This document shows positions 1 to 9,140 of a stretch of DNA of 64,000 bases, piece by piece. Source of the stretch: CAYLLN01 sp033762315 (lineage in GTDB: Bacteria > Planctomycetota > Planctomycetia > Pirellulales > Pirellulaceae); contig JANRLS010000080.1 in the NCBI GenBank assembly GCA_033762315.1, positions 1-64,000 of the forward strand. The letters run 5' to 3'. The notes beneath the pieces are model-generated. The model saw nothing but the letters and a program-made list of their open reading frames with translations. It was not told the DNA's origin and did no database searches. Made by a program: the position numbers and the translations under genes. Numbering within the stretch: the first letter of the stretch is position 1; each line of letters opens with the position of its first letter.

Positions 1-720
1 ATGGCGGCGGAACTCGCGGCAACAGCGGCTCGATCTCTGTCCACAACTCGTCCGACACCAAAGCTGCCATGCGTACGCCTCCTTGCTCTACGCGACGGCG
101 GAATGTTACTCAAACCGACCATGTTTTGAAATAGCGTCTAAGGCGATCGGCGCTCTTGATGGAGTGGTCGGAAACGTCCGGGCCGCGCGAACGATTCGGC
201 GGCATTTGTGAGTTCCTCCGGGGGGTGTGTCCGCATTGGCGACAGGGAACTTCCTGCCCGGTGTGAGTCGCGGACCAGTTGCGCGAGCAATCGCCGCCGG
301 TTCCGATGCTGACCGAGCCGCAGAGGTACAGGATGCGCAAGCTCTCCGCGTGGAGTGGCCCCGGACGCTGGAAAGCGTTCGGGGTGGACGGCGGCGATTC
401 ACGTTGCCTTCGCAACGAGCGCCCTTGTCGGCGCACCCTTCCGACGCTCGCATAAGTGCTCGCCACCTGCCAACTCGACCGCAACCAACAGCCAAGCGGC
501 AAAGCCTCGCGCAACGTTCCGCGCACGAAGACTCGTCGCCGACCCGGATCACTTTTTTTCCAGTCGCCAACCAAGATGCAACTGCAAGCCGCCCAACAAC
601 TAGCGCCCCTCACCCTCCCCCGCCAGTAAACACCGTTGCGTGACACGCCGATCCATTCCTGACCGCGCCACCCGACCGCCGCGAAAGAGGTCGCGGGGCT
701 TCTAGGGCTATCCGTCCGCG
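1..720. other. No supportable gene
   Basis: I find no convincing gene here. Both strands have open frames of up to about 180 codons, but their translations are rich in Arg, Ser and Cys, have no recognisable motif, and look like by-products of high GC. The stretch could be degraded coding sequence or the end of a gene lying to the left, but nothing in it supports a specific assignment. Confidence 0.5.
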
Positions 721-763
721 CAAAAAATCAGGCAGGCTTTCGGGATGAGGACGAAAGCCTGCC
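721..763 (-). terminator. Rho-independent terminator-like hairpin, leftward
   Basis: A perfect 12-bp inverted repeat (731-742 with 752-763, 9-nt loop) is followed on the minus strand by a run of six T after TGA. That is the form of an intrinsic terminator for leftward transcription. No leftward gene precedes it: the next gene to the right is on the plus strand. It may end an antisense or small transcript. Confidence 0.5.
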
Positions 764-877
764 GGATGAAGAACTGCCGCAATGAATTAGCGCTGAATTT
801 ATGCTTAAATGCTGAAACTTGGCAAGGGACTTGCCCTTGCGGCTTTGCGCAACCAGAAAATGCCGGGAGATTATCCG

Positions 878-2182
878 ATGTCCAGTCGCCAGTTGTTGAA
901 GGTGTTGATGCTCGCGTGGGCGGTGGGAATTGCCGCCGCCGCGCCGAGTCGCGCGGCCGAGCCGGCGGCCTGGGCGAAGGCGAATCTCGACCAGCTCGTG
1001 CAGCTGTATCGCCACTTTCACGCCCATCCGGAGCTGTCGTATTTCGAGAAAGAAACGGCAGCCCGCGTCGCCCAGGAGCTGCGCGCCGTCGGAATCGAAG
1101 TCACCGAGAACGTCGGTGGTACGGGGGTGGTGGGAGTGCTGAAGAATGGCACGGGCCGCACGGTGTTGATCCGGACCGATCTCGATGCCCTTCCCGTGAC
1201 CGAAGCGACCGGCCTCGCTTATGCCTCGACCGTGAAGGTCAAAGCCCAGGCCGGAGAGACGGGAGTGATGCATGCCTGCGGCCATGACATCCACATCACG
1301 AACCTGATCGCCTGCGCGCGGTGGTTTGCCGCCCACAAGGACCAGTGGCAAGGGACGCTTGTCTTTCTCGGCCAGCCGGCGGAAGAGCGCATCGGCGGGG
1401 CGAAGAAAATGCTGGCGGATGGACTCTTCACGCGCTTTCCGAAGCCCGACTATTGCCTCGCCTTGCACTGCGATTCGCATTCGGCCGCCGATACCCTCGG
1501 CGTCCGCGGCGGTTACATGCTGGCCAACACCGACAGCATCGACATCACCATGATCGGCAAGGGGGGCCACGGGGCCTATCCGCACACCACGATCGATCCG
1601 GTGCTGATGGGTGCCGAGCTCGTCGTCGCCCTGCAAACCATCGTGAGCCGCGAAACCAAACCCACCGAGCCGGCGGTCATCACGGTCGGCTCGATCCACG
1701 GAGGAACGAAGCACAACATCATCGGCGACACTTGCCACCTGCAACTGACGATTCGCAGCTATAGCGACGAAGTGCGCAAACACATGCTGGCCGCCATTTC
1801 GCGTAAGGCGAAGGCGATTGCCGCGGGGGCAGGCGCGCCGGAGCCGAAGGTGGTGGTGGGGGATGGCACGTCGGCGACGTTCAACGATGAAAAGCTCGCT
1901 GCGCGGATTCGCGAAGTTTTTGTCCGCGAATTCGGGGCGGATAAAGTCGGCACGCCCGAACCAAGCATGGGCGGGGAGGACTTCAGTGAGTATGGCCGGG
2001 CCGGCGTCCCGATCCTCATGTTTCGCCTGGGGACCATCGAGGCGAAACGCCTGGCGCGGATGAAGCAGCTTGGCCAAGAGCCCCCGTCGCTCCACTCGGC
2101 ACTTTACTATCCCGATGCCGAGCCGACGCTGGTAACCGCCGTGCATTCGACCGTCACCGCGACGCTCGATTTGCTGAAGTAA
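878..2182 (+). CDS. Exported M20-family amidohydrolase/peptidase
   Basis: Predicted 434-residue zinc hydrolase of the M20 (aminoacylase/carboxypeptidase, hippurate-hydrolase-like) family. These enzymes cleave N-acyl or amide bonds of amino-acid conjugates. The ATG at 878 begins a signal peptide (basic start, hydrophobic stretch, Ala-rich end near residue 25), so the enzyme is probably periplasmic. The family's metal motif H-A-C-G-H-D is at residues 132-137, and the late G-G-E-D-F motif is near residue 365. An upstream in-frame start at 809 would bury the signal peptide, so it was rejected. The gene stands alone, converging with the LRR gene only 3 bp away. The substrate cannot be read from the sequence. 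Confidence 0.88.
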   Translation: MSSRQLLKVLMLAWAVGIAAAAPSRAAEPAAWAKANLDQLVQLYRHFHAHPELSYFEKETAARVAQELRAVGIEVTENVGGTGVVGVLKNGTGRTVLIRTDLDALPVTEATGLAYASTVKVKAQAGETGVMHACGHDIHITNLIACARWFAAHKDQWQGTLVFLGQPAEERIGGAKKMLADGLFTRFPKPDYCLALHCDSHSAADTLGVRGGYMLANTDSIDITMIGKGGHGAYPHTTIDPVLMGAELVVALQTIVSRETKPTEPAVITVGSIHGGTKHNIIGDTCHLQLTIRSYSDEVRKHMLAAISRKAKAIAAGAGAPEPKVVVGDGTSATFNDEKLAARIREVFVREFGADKVGTPEPSMGGEDFSEYGRAGVPILMFRLGTIEAKRLARMKQLGQEPPSLHSALYYPDAEPTLVTAVHSTVTATLDLLK

Positions 2183-2185
2183 ATG

Positions 2186-3016
2186 TTAGGGATACTGCGT
2201 GAAGACGCGCGTGCCGTATTTTTTCAGCTCTTCGACCTGCCCCTTGGCGGCATCGGAGAGGGGATTCTCGCCAATCCAGACCTTCCAGAACGGAGCGAAG
2301 CGCTTTTGCCCCTCGGCATCTTTTTTGGCCATCGCGACAAGCACCGCGAGGTCGCTGATTTTGTTGCCATTGAGGAACAGATATTTCCACTCGGTCAGGT
2401 CCGCGAGTGGCGCAAGATCGCTGATGCCGGTGTTTCGCAGGTCGAGCCGCTCCAGGTCTTTCAGGCTCGCCAGCGGCTGGATGTCTTGCAGCGGATTGCC
2501 ATCGAGATAGAGCGAATAGAGCTTGGAGCAACCGGCGAGCGGCGAGAGATCCTTGATCTTGTTGCCCGAGGCATACAGATTTCGCAGGGCAGAGATCTTG
2601 GCGAGCGGGGCGAGGTCGCTCACCTGGTTTCCCTCGATCTGCAGATACTGAATTCCGGTCAGATCGGCGAGCGGGGCGAGGCTTTCGATTCTGTTTTTGG
2701 CCAGATTAACCGATTGCAGTTGCTTCAGTTCCTTGAGCGGGCCGAGATCGGTGATTTCGTTGTTTTCGAGATCGAGCTCGGCCAGGCTTTTGCATTTTTC
2801 AAGGCCAGTCAGGCTGGCGATTTTCTTCCCTTTGCCCCGTACGAACGAGATGTTTTGCACGTCGGCTTCGATGAGGGGATCGGTCTTGCCGCGCTTCTCG
2901 AACACCTGCTCGCGGACGGCCGCTTCGAGGTTCTTGTCCGGAAACAGATCGGCAGCGGTGGCGGGCCAGACCACGGCCAACGCGGCGACACTGGCGAGCA
3001 AAGAAGCAACTTTCAT
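2186..3016 (-). CDS. Exported leucine-rich-repeat protein
   Basis: A 276-residue protein with a clear signal peptide (basic start, Ala/Val-rich core, cleavage near the A-T-A-A sequence at about residue 22). It is followed by about eight 22-residue leucine-rich repeats of the internalin type, with the recurring pattern L..L.L..N.I.DL.PL. Such solenoids bind proteins. No catalytic domain, cell-wall anchor or membrane segment is visible, so a periplasmic or surface binding role is the most that can be inferred. It is the last gene of the leftward run after thiL, about 100 bp downstream of it. Confidence 0.85.
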   Translation of the reverse strand: MKVASLLASVAALAVVWPATAADLFPDKNLEAAVREQVFEKRGKTDPLIEADVQNISFVRGKGKKIASLTGLEKCKSLAELDLENNEITDLGPLKELKQLQSVNLAKNRIESLAPLADLTGIQYLQIEGNQVSDLAPLAKISALRNLYASGNKIKDLSPLAGCSKLYSLYLDGNPLQDIQPLASLKDLERLDLRNTGISDLAPLADLTEWKYLFLNGNKISDLAVLVAMAKKDAEGQKRFAPFWKVWIGENPLSDAAKGQVEELKKYGTRVFTQYP

Positions 3017-3113
3017 GGCGAAATACCTCAGCGGGGAGAGCCAAACGAGGCCGGAGGAACCGGGTGGGTGTGCCCTCAGAATACTTGCCCCACGCCGGCG
3101 AATCCAGCCTGTA

Positions 3114-4034
3114 TCAAGGGTCCAAGCGATGCTGAAAGCCGTGCGGCGCGAGGGGCGAAAGCTCGCCCTCCGGCGCGCGCAGCCAGAGACCTTCGTCGGT
3201 GCAGAGGCCGATCCGGATCAGCGGAACTCCCAACGGCTGGTCGGCAAGCAGTCGCTCGGCTTCGTCCGGCGGAACGGCCAGCAGCAGCTCGAAATCCTCG
3301 CCATCGCAGAGGGCATGGTCGAGCGGCGGGCGACCATCGCGCCGCGCAAGTTCTTCCGCCGCGCTCGCAATCGGCACGCTGGACTCCTCGACAATGGCCC
3401 CGCAGCCGCTCGCCTCCAAAAGCCGCCAGAGATCGAGCGCGAGGCCATCACTGATGTCGATCGCCGCGTGGACCATGGCATGGTCGGCGAGCCAGAGCGC
3501 CTCGCGCACGCGGGGCTCAAAGTCGAACTGCCGACTCAAGATGCTGCCCCCCAAGCTGCCGGTGACGAGCAGGGCGTCTCCAGGTTGCGCGCCACTGCGC
3601 CGCCAGCGGCGCTCCGGCGGAACTTCCCCCAGGGCAGTAATGCTGATGACCAGCGGCCCCTCCCAGCTGTTGGTATCGCCGCCGGCAATCGGGCAGTCAT
3701 GCTTCGCCGCCAGCGTCGTGAGGCCCGCATAGAGCCGCTGGGCCAGCGCTACTCCGCCGCGCTGCGGCAAAGCGAGCGAAACCAGGGCCGCCACTGGCTG
3801 GGCCGCCATCGCCGCCAGATCGCTCAGATTGACCGCCAGCGCCTTGCGGCCGATCCGCTCCGGCTCGTGCTCGGCGAGCAGAAAATCGACCCCGTCCATC
3901 AGCATGTCGGTGGTGGCGACGAGATTCGCCTCGTCCGCCAGGCGCAATATCGCCGCGTCGTCACCCGGTCCCAGCAGGATCCGCGGATGAGCCGGCAGCG
4001 TCTCGCGAAACCAGCGGAGGAGGTCGTTTTCCAT
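3114..4034 (-). CDS. thiL: Thiamine-monophosphate kinase
   Basis: A 306-residue ThiL, the ATP-dependent kinase that phosphorylates thiamine monophosphate to thiamine diphosphate, the last step of cofactor synthesis. It shows the AIRS/ThiL-type motifs: G-D-D-A-A near residue 23, a D-M-L-M-D-G-V-D-F segment, G-G-D-T-N in the middle and I-S-D-G-L in the second half. I place the start at the ATG at 4034 rather than an upstream TTG at 4049, because the sequence M-E-N-D-L-L-R-W begins as family members do. It lies 39 bp downstream of tgt on the same strand, so cotranscription is likely. The length is slightly under the usual 320-330. Confidence 0.93.
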   Translation of the reverse strand: MENDLLRWFRETLPAHPRILLGPGDDAAILRLADEANLVATTDMLMDGVDFLLAEHEPERIGRKALAVNLSDLAAMAAQPVAALVSLALPQRGGVALAQRLYAGLTTLAAKHDCPIAGGDTNSWEGPLVISITALGEVPPERRWRRSGAQPGDALLVTGSLGGSILSRQFDFEPRVREALWLADHAMVHAAIDISDGLALDLWRLLEASGCGAIVEESSVPIASAAEELARRDGRPPLDHALCDGEDFELLLAVPPDEAERLLADQPLGVPLIRIGLCTDEGLWLRAPEGELSPLAPHGFQHRLDP

Positions 4035-4073
4035 GTTCGGCTCTGGCAAATCGCGGGAGCGGCAAGGGCATCG

Positions 4074-5204
4074 CTAGCCCCCTTCGTCCGCGGCTGGTGC
4101 TTTTCCCCAACCGCGGAGCTTTTCGTCGTAGTACTCGATGAATTCATCCCGCTCGATCGCCGCGCGCGCCCCCGCCAGCAATCGCTGATAGTAGGTCAAG
4201 TTGTGGTGCGTCAGCAAAATCGGGCCAAGCATTTCGTCGGCCAGAAAGAGGTGCCGCAGGTATGCCCGGCTGTGGCGGCACGCGAGGCAGGGGCAGGTTT
4301 CGTCGAGCGGCTGGGGATCGCGCTGGTGAATCTGGTTCCGCAGCCGCACGGGACCGCTATCAGTAAAGGCGAGGGCGTTGCGGCCGTTGCGCGTCGGCAT
4401 CACGCAGTCGAAGAGGTCGATACCCCGGTGAATTGCCTCCAAGAGATCGCGCGGCGTACCGACCCCCATCAGGTAGCGCGGCTTGTGCGCGGGCAAGACG
4501 GGACAGGTGGCTCCCAAGATGCGATACATCTCCTCCGGCGCTTCGCCGACCGACAAGCCCCCCACCGCATAGCCGGGAAAATCGAGCGCGGCCAATTGCT
4601 CGGCGCACCAGACCCGCAAGTCGGCATTCAGGCCCCCTTGCACGATGGCGAATTGAGCCTGGTCCTTTCGCCGCGCGGCGGCCTGGCAGCGGGCCGCCCA
4701 GCGGACGGTTCGCTCGCAGGCGTCTCGAATTGCCGGGTCCTCGGCAGGAAGGGCGAGCACATGGTCGAGCCCCATCGCCACGTCGCTTCCCAGGGCCTCC
4801 TGAATTTCGATCGCCCGTTCGGGCGACAATTCCAGCCGACTGCCGTCGAGATGCGAGCGGAAGACGGCCGACTGCTCGGTCACCTTCGTGTTCTGGGCCA
4901 GGCTAAACAGTTGGAAACCGCCGCTATCGGTGAGAATCGGGCCGTCCCAGCCCATGAACTCGTGCAAGCCACCCATCTCGGCCACCACCTGCTCGCCCGG
5001 CCGGAGCGCGAGGTGATAAGTGTTGGCCAGAATCATCTGCGCTCCGGTCGAGCGGATCTGATCGACCGTCAACCCTTTGACCGAGGCTTGCGTTCCAACC
5101 GGCATGAAGGCGGGAGTTTCGACCGGCCCATGCGGCGTGGAGAACGTCGCCCGGCGGGCCGAACAGCCCGCGGCGACATGGAGCAAACTGAAAGAGAACG
5201 GCAC
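4074..5204 (-). CDS. tgt: tRNA-guanine transglycosylase
   Basis: A 376-residue Tgt, which exchanges guanine-34 of GUN-anticodon tRNAs for the queuine precursor preQ1. Visible features are the T-P-A-F-M-P-V-G-T start, the L-A-N-T-Y-H-L motif, the catalytic Asp in D-S-G-G-F-Q, the second Asp region in D-C-V-M-P-T-R and the C-terminal zinc ligands C-P-C-L-A-C followed by H. Length is normal for bacteria. The start is GTG at 5204, six bases after the stop of the upstream TPR gene, which implies translational coupling. The last residues are a family-typical acidic/glycine tail. Confidence 0.96.
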   Translation of the reverse strand: MPFSFSLLHVAAGCSARRATFSTPHGPVETPAFMPVGTQASVKGLTVDQIRSTGAQMILANTYHLALRPGEQVVAEMGGLHEFMGWDGPILTDSGGFQLFSLAQNTKVTEQSAVFRSHLDGSRLELSPERAIEIQEALGSDVAMGLDHVLALPAEDPAIRDACERTVRWAARCQAAARRKDQAQFAIVQGGLNADLRVWCAEQLAALDFPGYAVGGLSVGEAPEEMYRILGATCPVLPAHKPRYLMGVGTPRDLLEAIHRGIDLFDCVMPTRNGRNALAFTDSGPVRLRNQIHQRDPQPLDETCPCLACRHSRAYLRHLFLADEMLGPILLTHHNLTYYQRLLAGARAAIERDEFIEYYDEKLRGWGKAPAADEGG

Positions 5205-5210
5205 GGGAGA

Positions 5211-6536
5211 TCAGTCCCCGCGGAGCTTGAGGCCGAGGCCCGTCAGCTTTTCGCGGACTTCGTTCAGGCTGGTGACGCCGAAGTTCTTGCATTCGAGCAG
5301 GTCGTCGCCGGTCTTGCGGACGAGTTCGGCGATCAGCGTCAAACCCAAGCGGGCCATGCACTTGCGCGCCCGAACCGACAGATTCAGGTCGGCAATCGGC
5401 CGCTCCAGCAAGGCTTGCTCGTCGGGAGACATCGCGGCCAGGTCCATCGTCGGCTCGGCGACCGCCTTTTCGGCGGCGAATTGCCCGAGCTCCAAACCCT
5501 TGCTGTGCAGCATGTCCCGAATTTCGACCAGCGAGGTCTCGCCGAAATTCTTGCTGGCCAGCAGTTCCGCCTCGGTGGTGCGAGTCAAATCGCCCAGCGT
5601 GCGAACGCCCATTTTTTGTAGGCAATTGCGGCTGCGGACGGAAAGCTCGAAATCGGTGACCGGCACGTTGAGCACTTGGGCTAAGCGGTCGTTGCGACGC
5701 TGCGCTTCTTCGTCGAACAAAATGTTGCCCGAAGCCGAGGCATCTTTCGAGTAGAGCCGGGCCCGCGGATGATCGGGAAAGGAATCGAGCACTCGCTGAT
5801 AGCAAAGCTGCGCCCGGTCGAATTGCTGACGATCTTCGTAGAGAATGCCCAGATTGATGAGCGAGCCGATGTTGGCCGGAAACGTGCCAGCCGCCCGTTG
5901 ATAAAGCGAGAGGGCCGTGTCGTCGTTGCCGTGGCGGTCGTTCTCGACCGCCAAGCCAAACAGCGCGCCGGCATGGCGGCCATCGGCCTCGACTGCCCGT
6001 TCGAGCAGGGCGACAACCTCTTCCGGATTCCCCTTCAATGCCGAGACCGTGACTCCCCGCTGATACAGATACTCAGCCGTCTGCTCGACCGCGCCCGACA
6101 GCTTATCGAGGACTTCGAGCGCCTTGGCCGGGTTCTTGGCGTAGCGATACGTCTCGGCGACCGCGAGCATGCAGTCGTCGCCGTTGTAGCCCGCCTTTTT
6201 GGCCGCCTCAAACGCCTTGATCGCCCCTTCAAAGTCGTGCAATGCGAAGCGGGTTTTGCCCAAGTAGAAATGGGCCAGCGCCCCCCCGTCGGCATTGGAA
6301 AGGGTCTCTTGCGCCTGGCGATAGCGGCCGAGCAAATAGTAGCAAACACCGAGCCGCACCGCCGCCGCCGGCGAGCGATCTTCGCGCGTTTCGAGCTCGG
6401 CGACCGAATCACGCAGCGTGCCGAACTGGGTGAAGTCGTCGGCGATCGTGTTCGTCAATTGAACAATCTCGCGCGGGCCGAACGTGCTGTTGGAAAGGAC
6501 AATGTCGCGCAGATCAACGGGGGCCGCAGTCACCAT
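5211..6536 (-). CDS. TPR protein with two RNA polymerase alpha-CTD-like modules
   Basis: A 441-residue cytoplasmic protein. The first ~280 residues are tetratricopeptide-like helical pairs, with L-G-V-C-Y-Y-L-L-G-R-Y type repeats. They are followed by two copies (about 292-350 and 380-441) of the helix-hairpin-helix fold of the RNA polymerase alpha C-terminal domain. Each copy has the pattern L-S-V-R-x-R-x-C-L, then L-G-D-L/I-A-E-L, then K-N-F-G-x-T-S-L-x-E. The real alpha CTD uses this surface to bind UP-element DNA and regulators. A role in transcription or DNA binding is inferred, not shown. I chose the ATG at 6536, since longer versions run into the tRNA-Thr gene. It is directly upstream of tgt. 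Confidence 0.85.
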   Translation of the reverse strand: MVTAAPVDLRDIVLSNSTFGPREIVQLTNTIADDFTQFGTLRDSVAELETREDRSPAAAVRLGVCYYLLGRYRQAQETLSNADGGALAHFYLGKTRFALHDFEGAIKAFEAAKKAGYNGDDCMLAVAETYRYAKNPAKALEVLDKLSGAVEQTAEYLYQRGVTVSALKGNPEEVVALLERAVEADGRHAGALFGLAVENDRHGNDDTALSLYQRAAGTFPANIGSLINLGILYEDRQQFDRAQLCYQRVLDSFPDHPRARLYSKDASASGNILFDEEAQRRNDRLAQVLNVPVTDFELSVRSRNCLQKMGVRTLGDLTRTTEAELLASKNFGETSLVEIRDMLHSKGLELGQFAAEKAVAEPTMDLAAMSPDEQALLERPIADLNLSVRARKCMARLGLTLIAELVRKTGDDLLECKNFGVTSLNEVREKLTGLGLKLRGD

Positions 6537-6617
6537 CGAGTCGAAACTCCACAAAGGGACATCCGGAAGCGAGGGGCCAGACTCGCCACGCGAAACCCGC
6601 GCGGCGGCCTGGCCAAG

Positions 6618-6691
6618 AGCCAGCGATGGGAGTCGAACCCATAACCCCCGCATTACGAATGCGGTGCTCTGCCGATTGAAGCTACGCTGGC
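6618..6691 (-). tRNA. tRNA-Thr (anticodon CGU)
   Basis: A 74-nt cloverleaf read on the minus strand. The 7-bp acceptor stem is G-C-C-A-G-C-G with C-G-C-T-G-G-C. The D arm begins T-A-G-C. The anticodon stem is CCGCA/TGCGG around the loop TTCGTAA (anticodon CGT). The T arm is T-G-G-G-T-T-C-G-A-C-T-C-C-C-A, and the discriminator base is T. The CCA end is not encoded. It lies 81 bp upstream of the TPR/alpha-CTD gene on the same strand. Confidence 0.95.
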
Positions 6692-6797
6692 GTGGGCGCG
6701 GACGGTCGGTAATCGGTTAAGACTAATGCCCCCGGCCAAGACGCGTCAAGCCCCGGTAGATACAGGGTTTAGATCGCAAGGCCGTGCGGCTGGCGGG

Positions 6798-8060
6798 CTA
6801 CTCGTTCGCCTCGCGCATCATCGGTTCGAGCACTTTCGTATTCCGCTCGACCGCGATCACGATCGTCCGCTGCTCGACCCCGTCGGCACTGCTGGCCACG
6901 ACGGGCAAAACCTGCCGTTTGTCTGGCATGGCGAGGCGAATCGTGAAGGTGCCATCGGGCCGGAGCTTGACCGGCTCGCCGGCCAAAGTGACGCGGGCGT
7001 CTTGCTTGGTCCGGCCATAGAGGATCATCTCGGCATCGACGTTGAATTGCAGCTCGCGATGCCGATTGAGCACCCGCTCGGCTCCGCCACCAAATTGCGA
7101 CGACAGCGGATTGTGCATCGGCCGGCGGAGACGCTCTTCAAACAGCTCTTGCAGCTCTCCGCTGTTGTTGTCTTCGGTATAGCCGCCGCTGAGGGCATAG
7201 ACCCGCTCATAGTTTTCGGCGACATCGGTCCAGTTTTCGTCGATCGCGTCGCTGCTATCGGGAGCGGGCGTGGTCACTGCGTTGCTGCGGCACAGCGAGA
7301 AGAACTTGCCGGCAGCCGAGCAATAGCCCAATTCGACGCGATAGCTTTGGGGGGGGCTGGTGACGTCGATGTACCAATTGGTGACGCCCCCATGCACTTC
7401 GATTTCGCGCACGATCCGCTCGCTGGCGCTCGTGGTGTGGCCGCTATCGACCTCGAGCAACCGGAGCACGGGGCGGGCGGTGTGCCAATGTTCGGCCATC
7501 GCCGCCTCGGCCCGTTTGACGCTTGCCCGATTCACGTTCCAGCAAGCCTGCAGCCAATAGGAATCGCGCACCATCAGCACCAATCGGTCGCGGTCGCTGG
7601 CGGGCTTTTTGCTGCCTGATTTCTTGAAGGCCACCGTGCTCGATAGGTCTTTCAGTCGCTCGCGTTCGGCATGGACCTTTTGAATTCGCTCGGTCGCCTT
7701 GGCTTGTTTCGCCGTGACCTTCACCACCGGAGGAGGAACGGCACCATTGCCATTCGCATGGCCATTCTTGCCGGTCGCGTGGCCATTTTTGGAGTGGCCG
7801 TTCTTGGCGGCAGGCTGACCATTGCGGACCGTGGACGAGGCTTTGCTCGCGCTCTTTGCCGGGCCGATCTTAACCGGGGCCAGCTTCTTCGACTTGGATT
7901 TGCTGGCCGCCTTGGGGCGGGCCTTGACTTTGGCCGCCCTCATCAGGGCTTTGACCAAGTCGTCTTTCCGCATGGCGCTGACACCAGCCAGCCCCTTGCT
8001 CTTGGCCATTTCGGCGAGGTCTTTCCAGGATTGGGTCTTCAGCGATTCGGTGGTAATCAA
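6798..8060 (-). CDS. DUF4912 protein with Rho-N-type domain
   Basis: A 420-residue protein in three parts. Residues ~6-42 resemble the Rho termination factor N-terminal (SAP-like) helical domain: S-W-K-D-L-A-E-M-A-K then M-R-K-D-D-L-V-K-A-L. Next comes a basic low-complexity linker rich in Lys, Ala, Pro and a repeated N-G-H triplet. The rest matches DUF4912, with D-R-L-V-L-M-V-R-D, a Y-W-L-Q-A-C-W motif and an all-beta tail. The Rho-N part suggests nucleic-acid binding; the function of DUF4912 is not known to me. I choose the TTG at 8060 because a GGGAGA ribosome site precedes it and family members begin at the same I-T-T-E-S-L-K sequence. Confidence 0.8.
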   Translation of the reverse strand: MITTESLKTQSWKDLAEMAKSKGLAGVSAMRKDDLVKALMRAAKVKARPKAASKSKSKKLAPVKIGPAKSASKASSTVRNGQPAAKNGHSKNGHATGKNGHANGNGAVPPPVVKVTAKQAKATERIQKVHAERERLKDLSSTVAFKKSGSKKPASDRDRLVLMVRDSYWLQACWNVNRASVKRAEAAMAEHWHTARPVLRLLEVDSGHTTSASERIVREIEVHGGVTNWYIDVTSPPQSYRVELGYCSAAGKFFSLCRSNAVTTPAPDSSDAIDENWTDVAENYERVYALSGGYTEDNNSGELQELFEERLRRPMHNPLSSQFGGGAERVLNRHRELQFNVDAEMILYGRTKQDARVTLAGEPVKLRPDGTFTIRLAMPDKRQVLPVVASSADGVEQRTIVIAVERNTKVLEPMMREANE

Positions 8061-8888
8061 GTTAGGATCTCCCGGAATGACGGACGGCGGCCGGCACCTA
8101 TCTTGTGATGCGCGCGGCTCGCAAGTTGTTGCTGCGCCGTCCCTAGCCAATTGCCGGCAGCGTATTCACCCTGGGCAGGAGGTCCATTCTCCTCGTGGTT
8201 GGGACCGCCATCGCTGCTGGTGGCAGGGCTTGCCTGGCCAGTCCTACGCAGCCCAGCGATCGTTCGTTCTTTTCTGCCGCAACTGCTTGTAGTGTCGCAG
8301 GTTACAGCGGAAACAAGGCCCACGTTCTCCCCGGCAGTCGCCAGCTATGCCACGGAGGTTCGCTCCGACCGCTGGCAATTGTCCAAAGTGGTTACGCCGT
8401 GGCGACTTGCGGCCGCTCGGCAGCCGCGAAATCGCTGTCCTCAATCTAATCGAAGCGTTGCCGGAAAGCAACACGCCGACCACCCGCACAGTGGGTTTGC
8501 GGTGTCTTCTTCCCCCTCAGACTGCGGCGAAAGGTAGTGAATTTTCCTGTGAGGGGATTTTTAACGCCCAGAACACCTGAACGAGGGGTCCTGAACATCA
8601 GATTCGCTCGGAGCCTTCTGCCCAGACCTAAACAAAGTTGGCCAATCGACAGGAAAACCACCCGAAAGAATGGTTTTCATGAACACTGAAGCCTGCAAGT
8701 TGTTTTCTGATAGGAACTTAGAGCGCGCGAGCCGACTTTGTGAAAAAAAACACGAATTCCGCTCTCCAGGTCGTTGACCGTCCGCATCGGCACCACTAAA
8801 TTACCGACTTTCCCGATCCTTTCATTCGTGTAATGAGGGGTCGCCCCAGGTCGAGTCCCCCCACTCGATCTTGCCGGTGGTGTTGGGC
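8061..8888. other. Gap upstream of the ATP synthase operon
   Basis: About 830 bp without a supportable gene, between the divergent DUF4912 gene and the ATP synthase operon, so it should hold promoters for both. The part from about 8520 to 8830 is visibly richer in A and T. It includes an 8-bp inverted repeat (8653-8660 with 8671-8678) and an A8 run near 8745. I could not assign a convincing -35/-10 pair. Short open frames on both strands have no recognisable content. Confidence 0.5.
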
Positions 8889-9140
8889 GTGAGCGATCCT
8901 CCCCAGAAGCGCAGCCCTTACGCGGTTGCGATGGATTGGGTCGCCAAGATAACCACCGTGGCGATCGAGATGTCCCTGCCGGCAATCGGCGGCCACTATC
9001 TGGATCGGTGGGCAGGAACGCGATACTGGGTGATCGTCGGGCTCGTGCTGGGCGTAACGGTTGGTCTGTGGCACCTCGTGCAACTGACTAAGCCACCCAG
9101 CAGCACTGGAACTTCGCAACGTGGATCGAGACAGCCGTAA
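8889..9140 (+). CDS. atpZ: ATP synthase accessory protein AtpZ
   Basis: An 83-residue protein with two predicted membrane helices (about residues 14-34 and 44-64) around a short G-G-H-Y-L-D-R-W loop. It has the size and pattern of the AtpZ/AtpI-like proteins encoded at the head of many atp operons. In other bacteria AtpZ acts with AtpI as an Mg/Ca transporter or in c-ring assembly. The start is uncertain: GTG at 8889 fits the usual length, but GTG at 8877 or 8880 and TTG at 8871 or 8883 are also in frame, and none has a strong ribosome site. It overlaps atpI by 20 bp. Confidence 0.75.
   Translation: MSDPPQKRSPYAVAMDWVAKITTVAIEMSLPAIGGHYLDRWAGTRYWVIVGLVLGVTVGLWHLVQLTKPPSSTGTSQRGSRQP

Noticed and set aside
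728..2146. A 472-codon minus-strand frame ending at the leftward terminator
   Set aside because: It could have explained the terminator, but it is antisense to the M20 hydrolase and its composition is that of a shadow frame.
2697..5621. A 974-codon open frame on the plus strand
   Set aside because: It lies opposite the well-supported LRR, thiL, tgt and TPR genes. Its translation is rich in Arg, Ala and Gln with no domain, as expected for an antisense frame in GC-rich DNA.
8840..8870. A GGTCGAGTCC string resembling a tRNA T-loop
   Set aside because: No matching acceptor, D or anticodon stems could be built around it.
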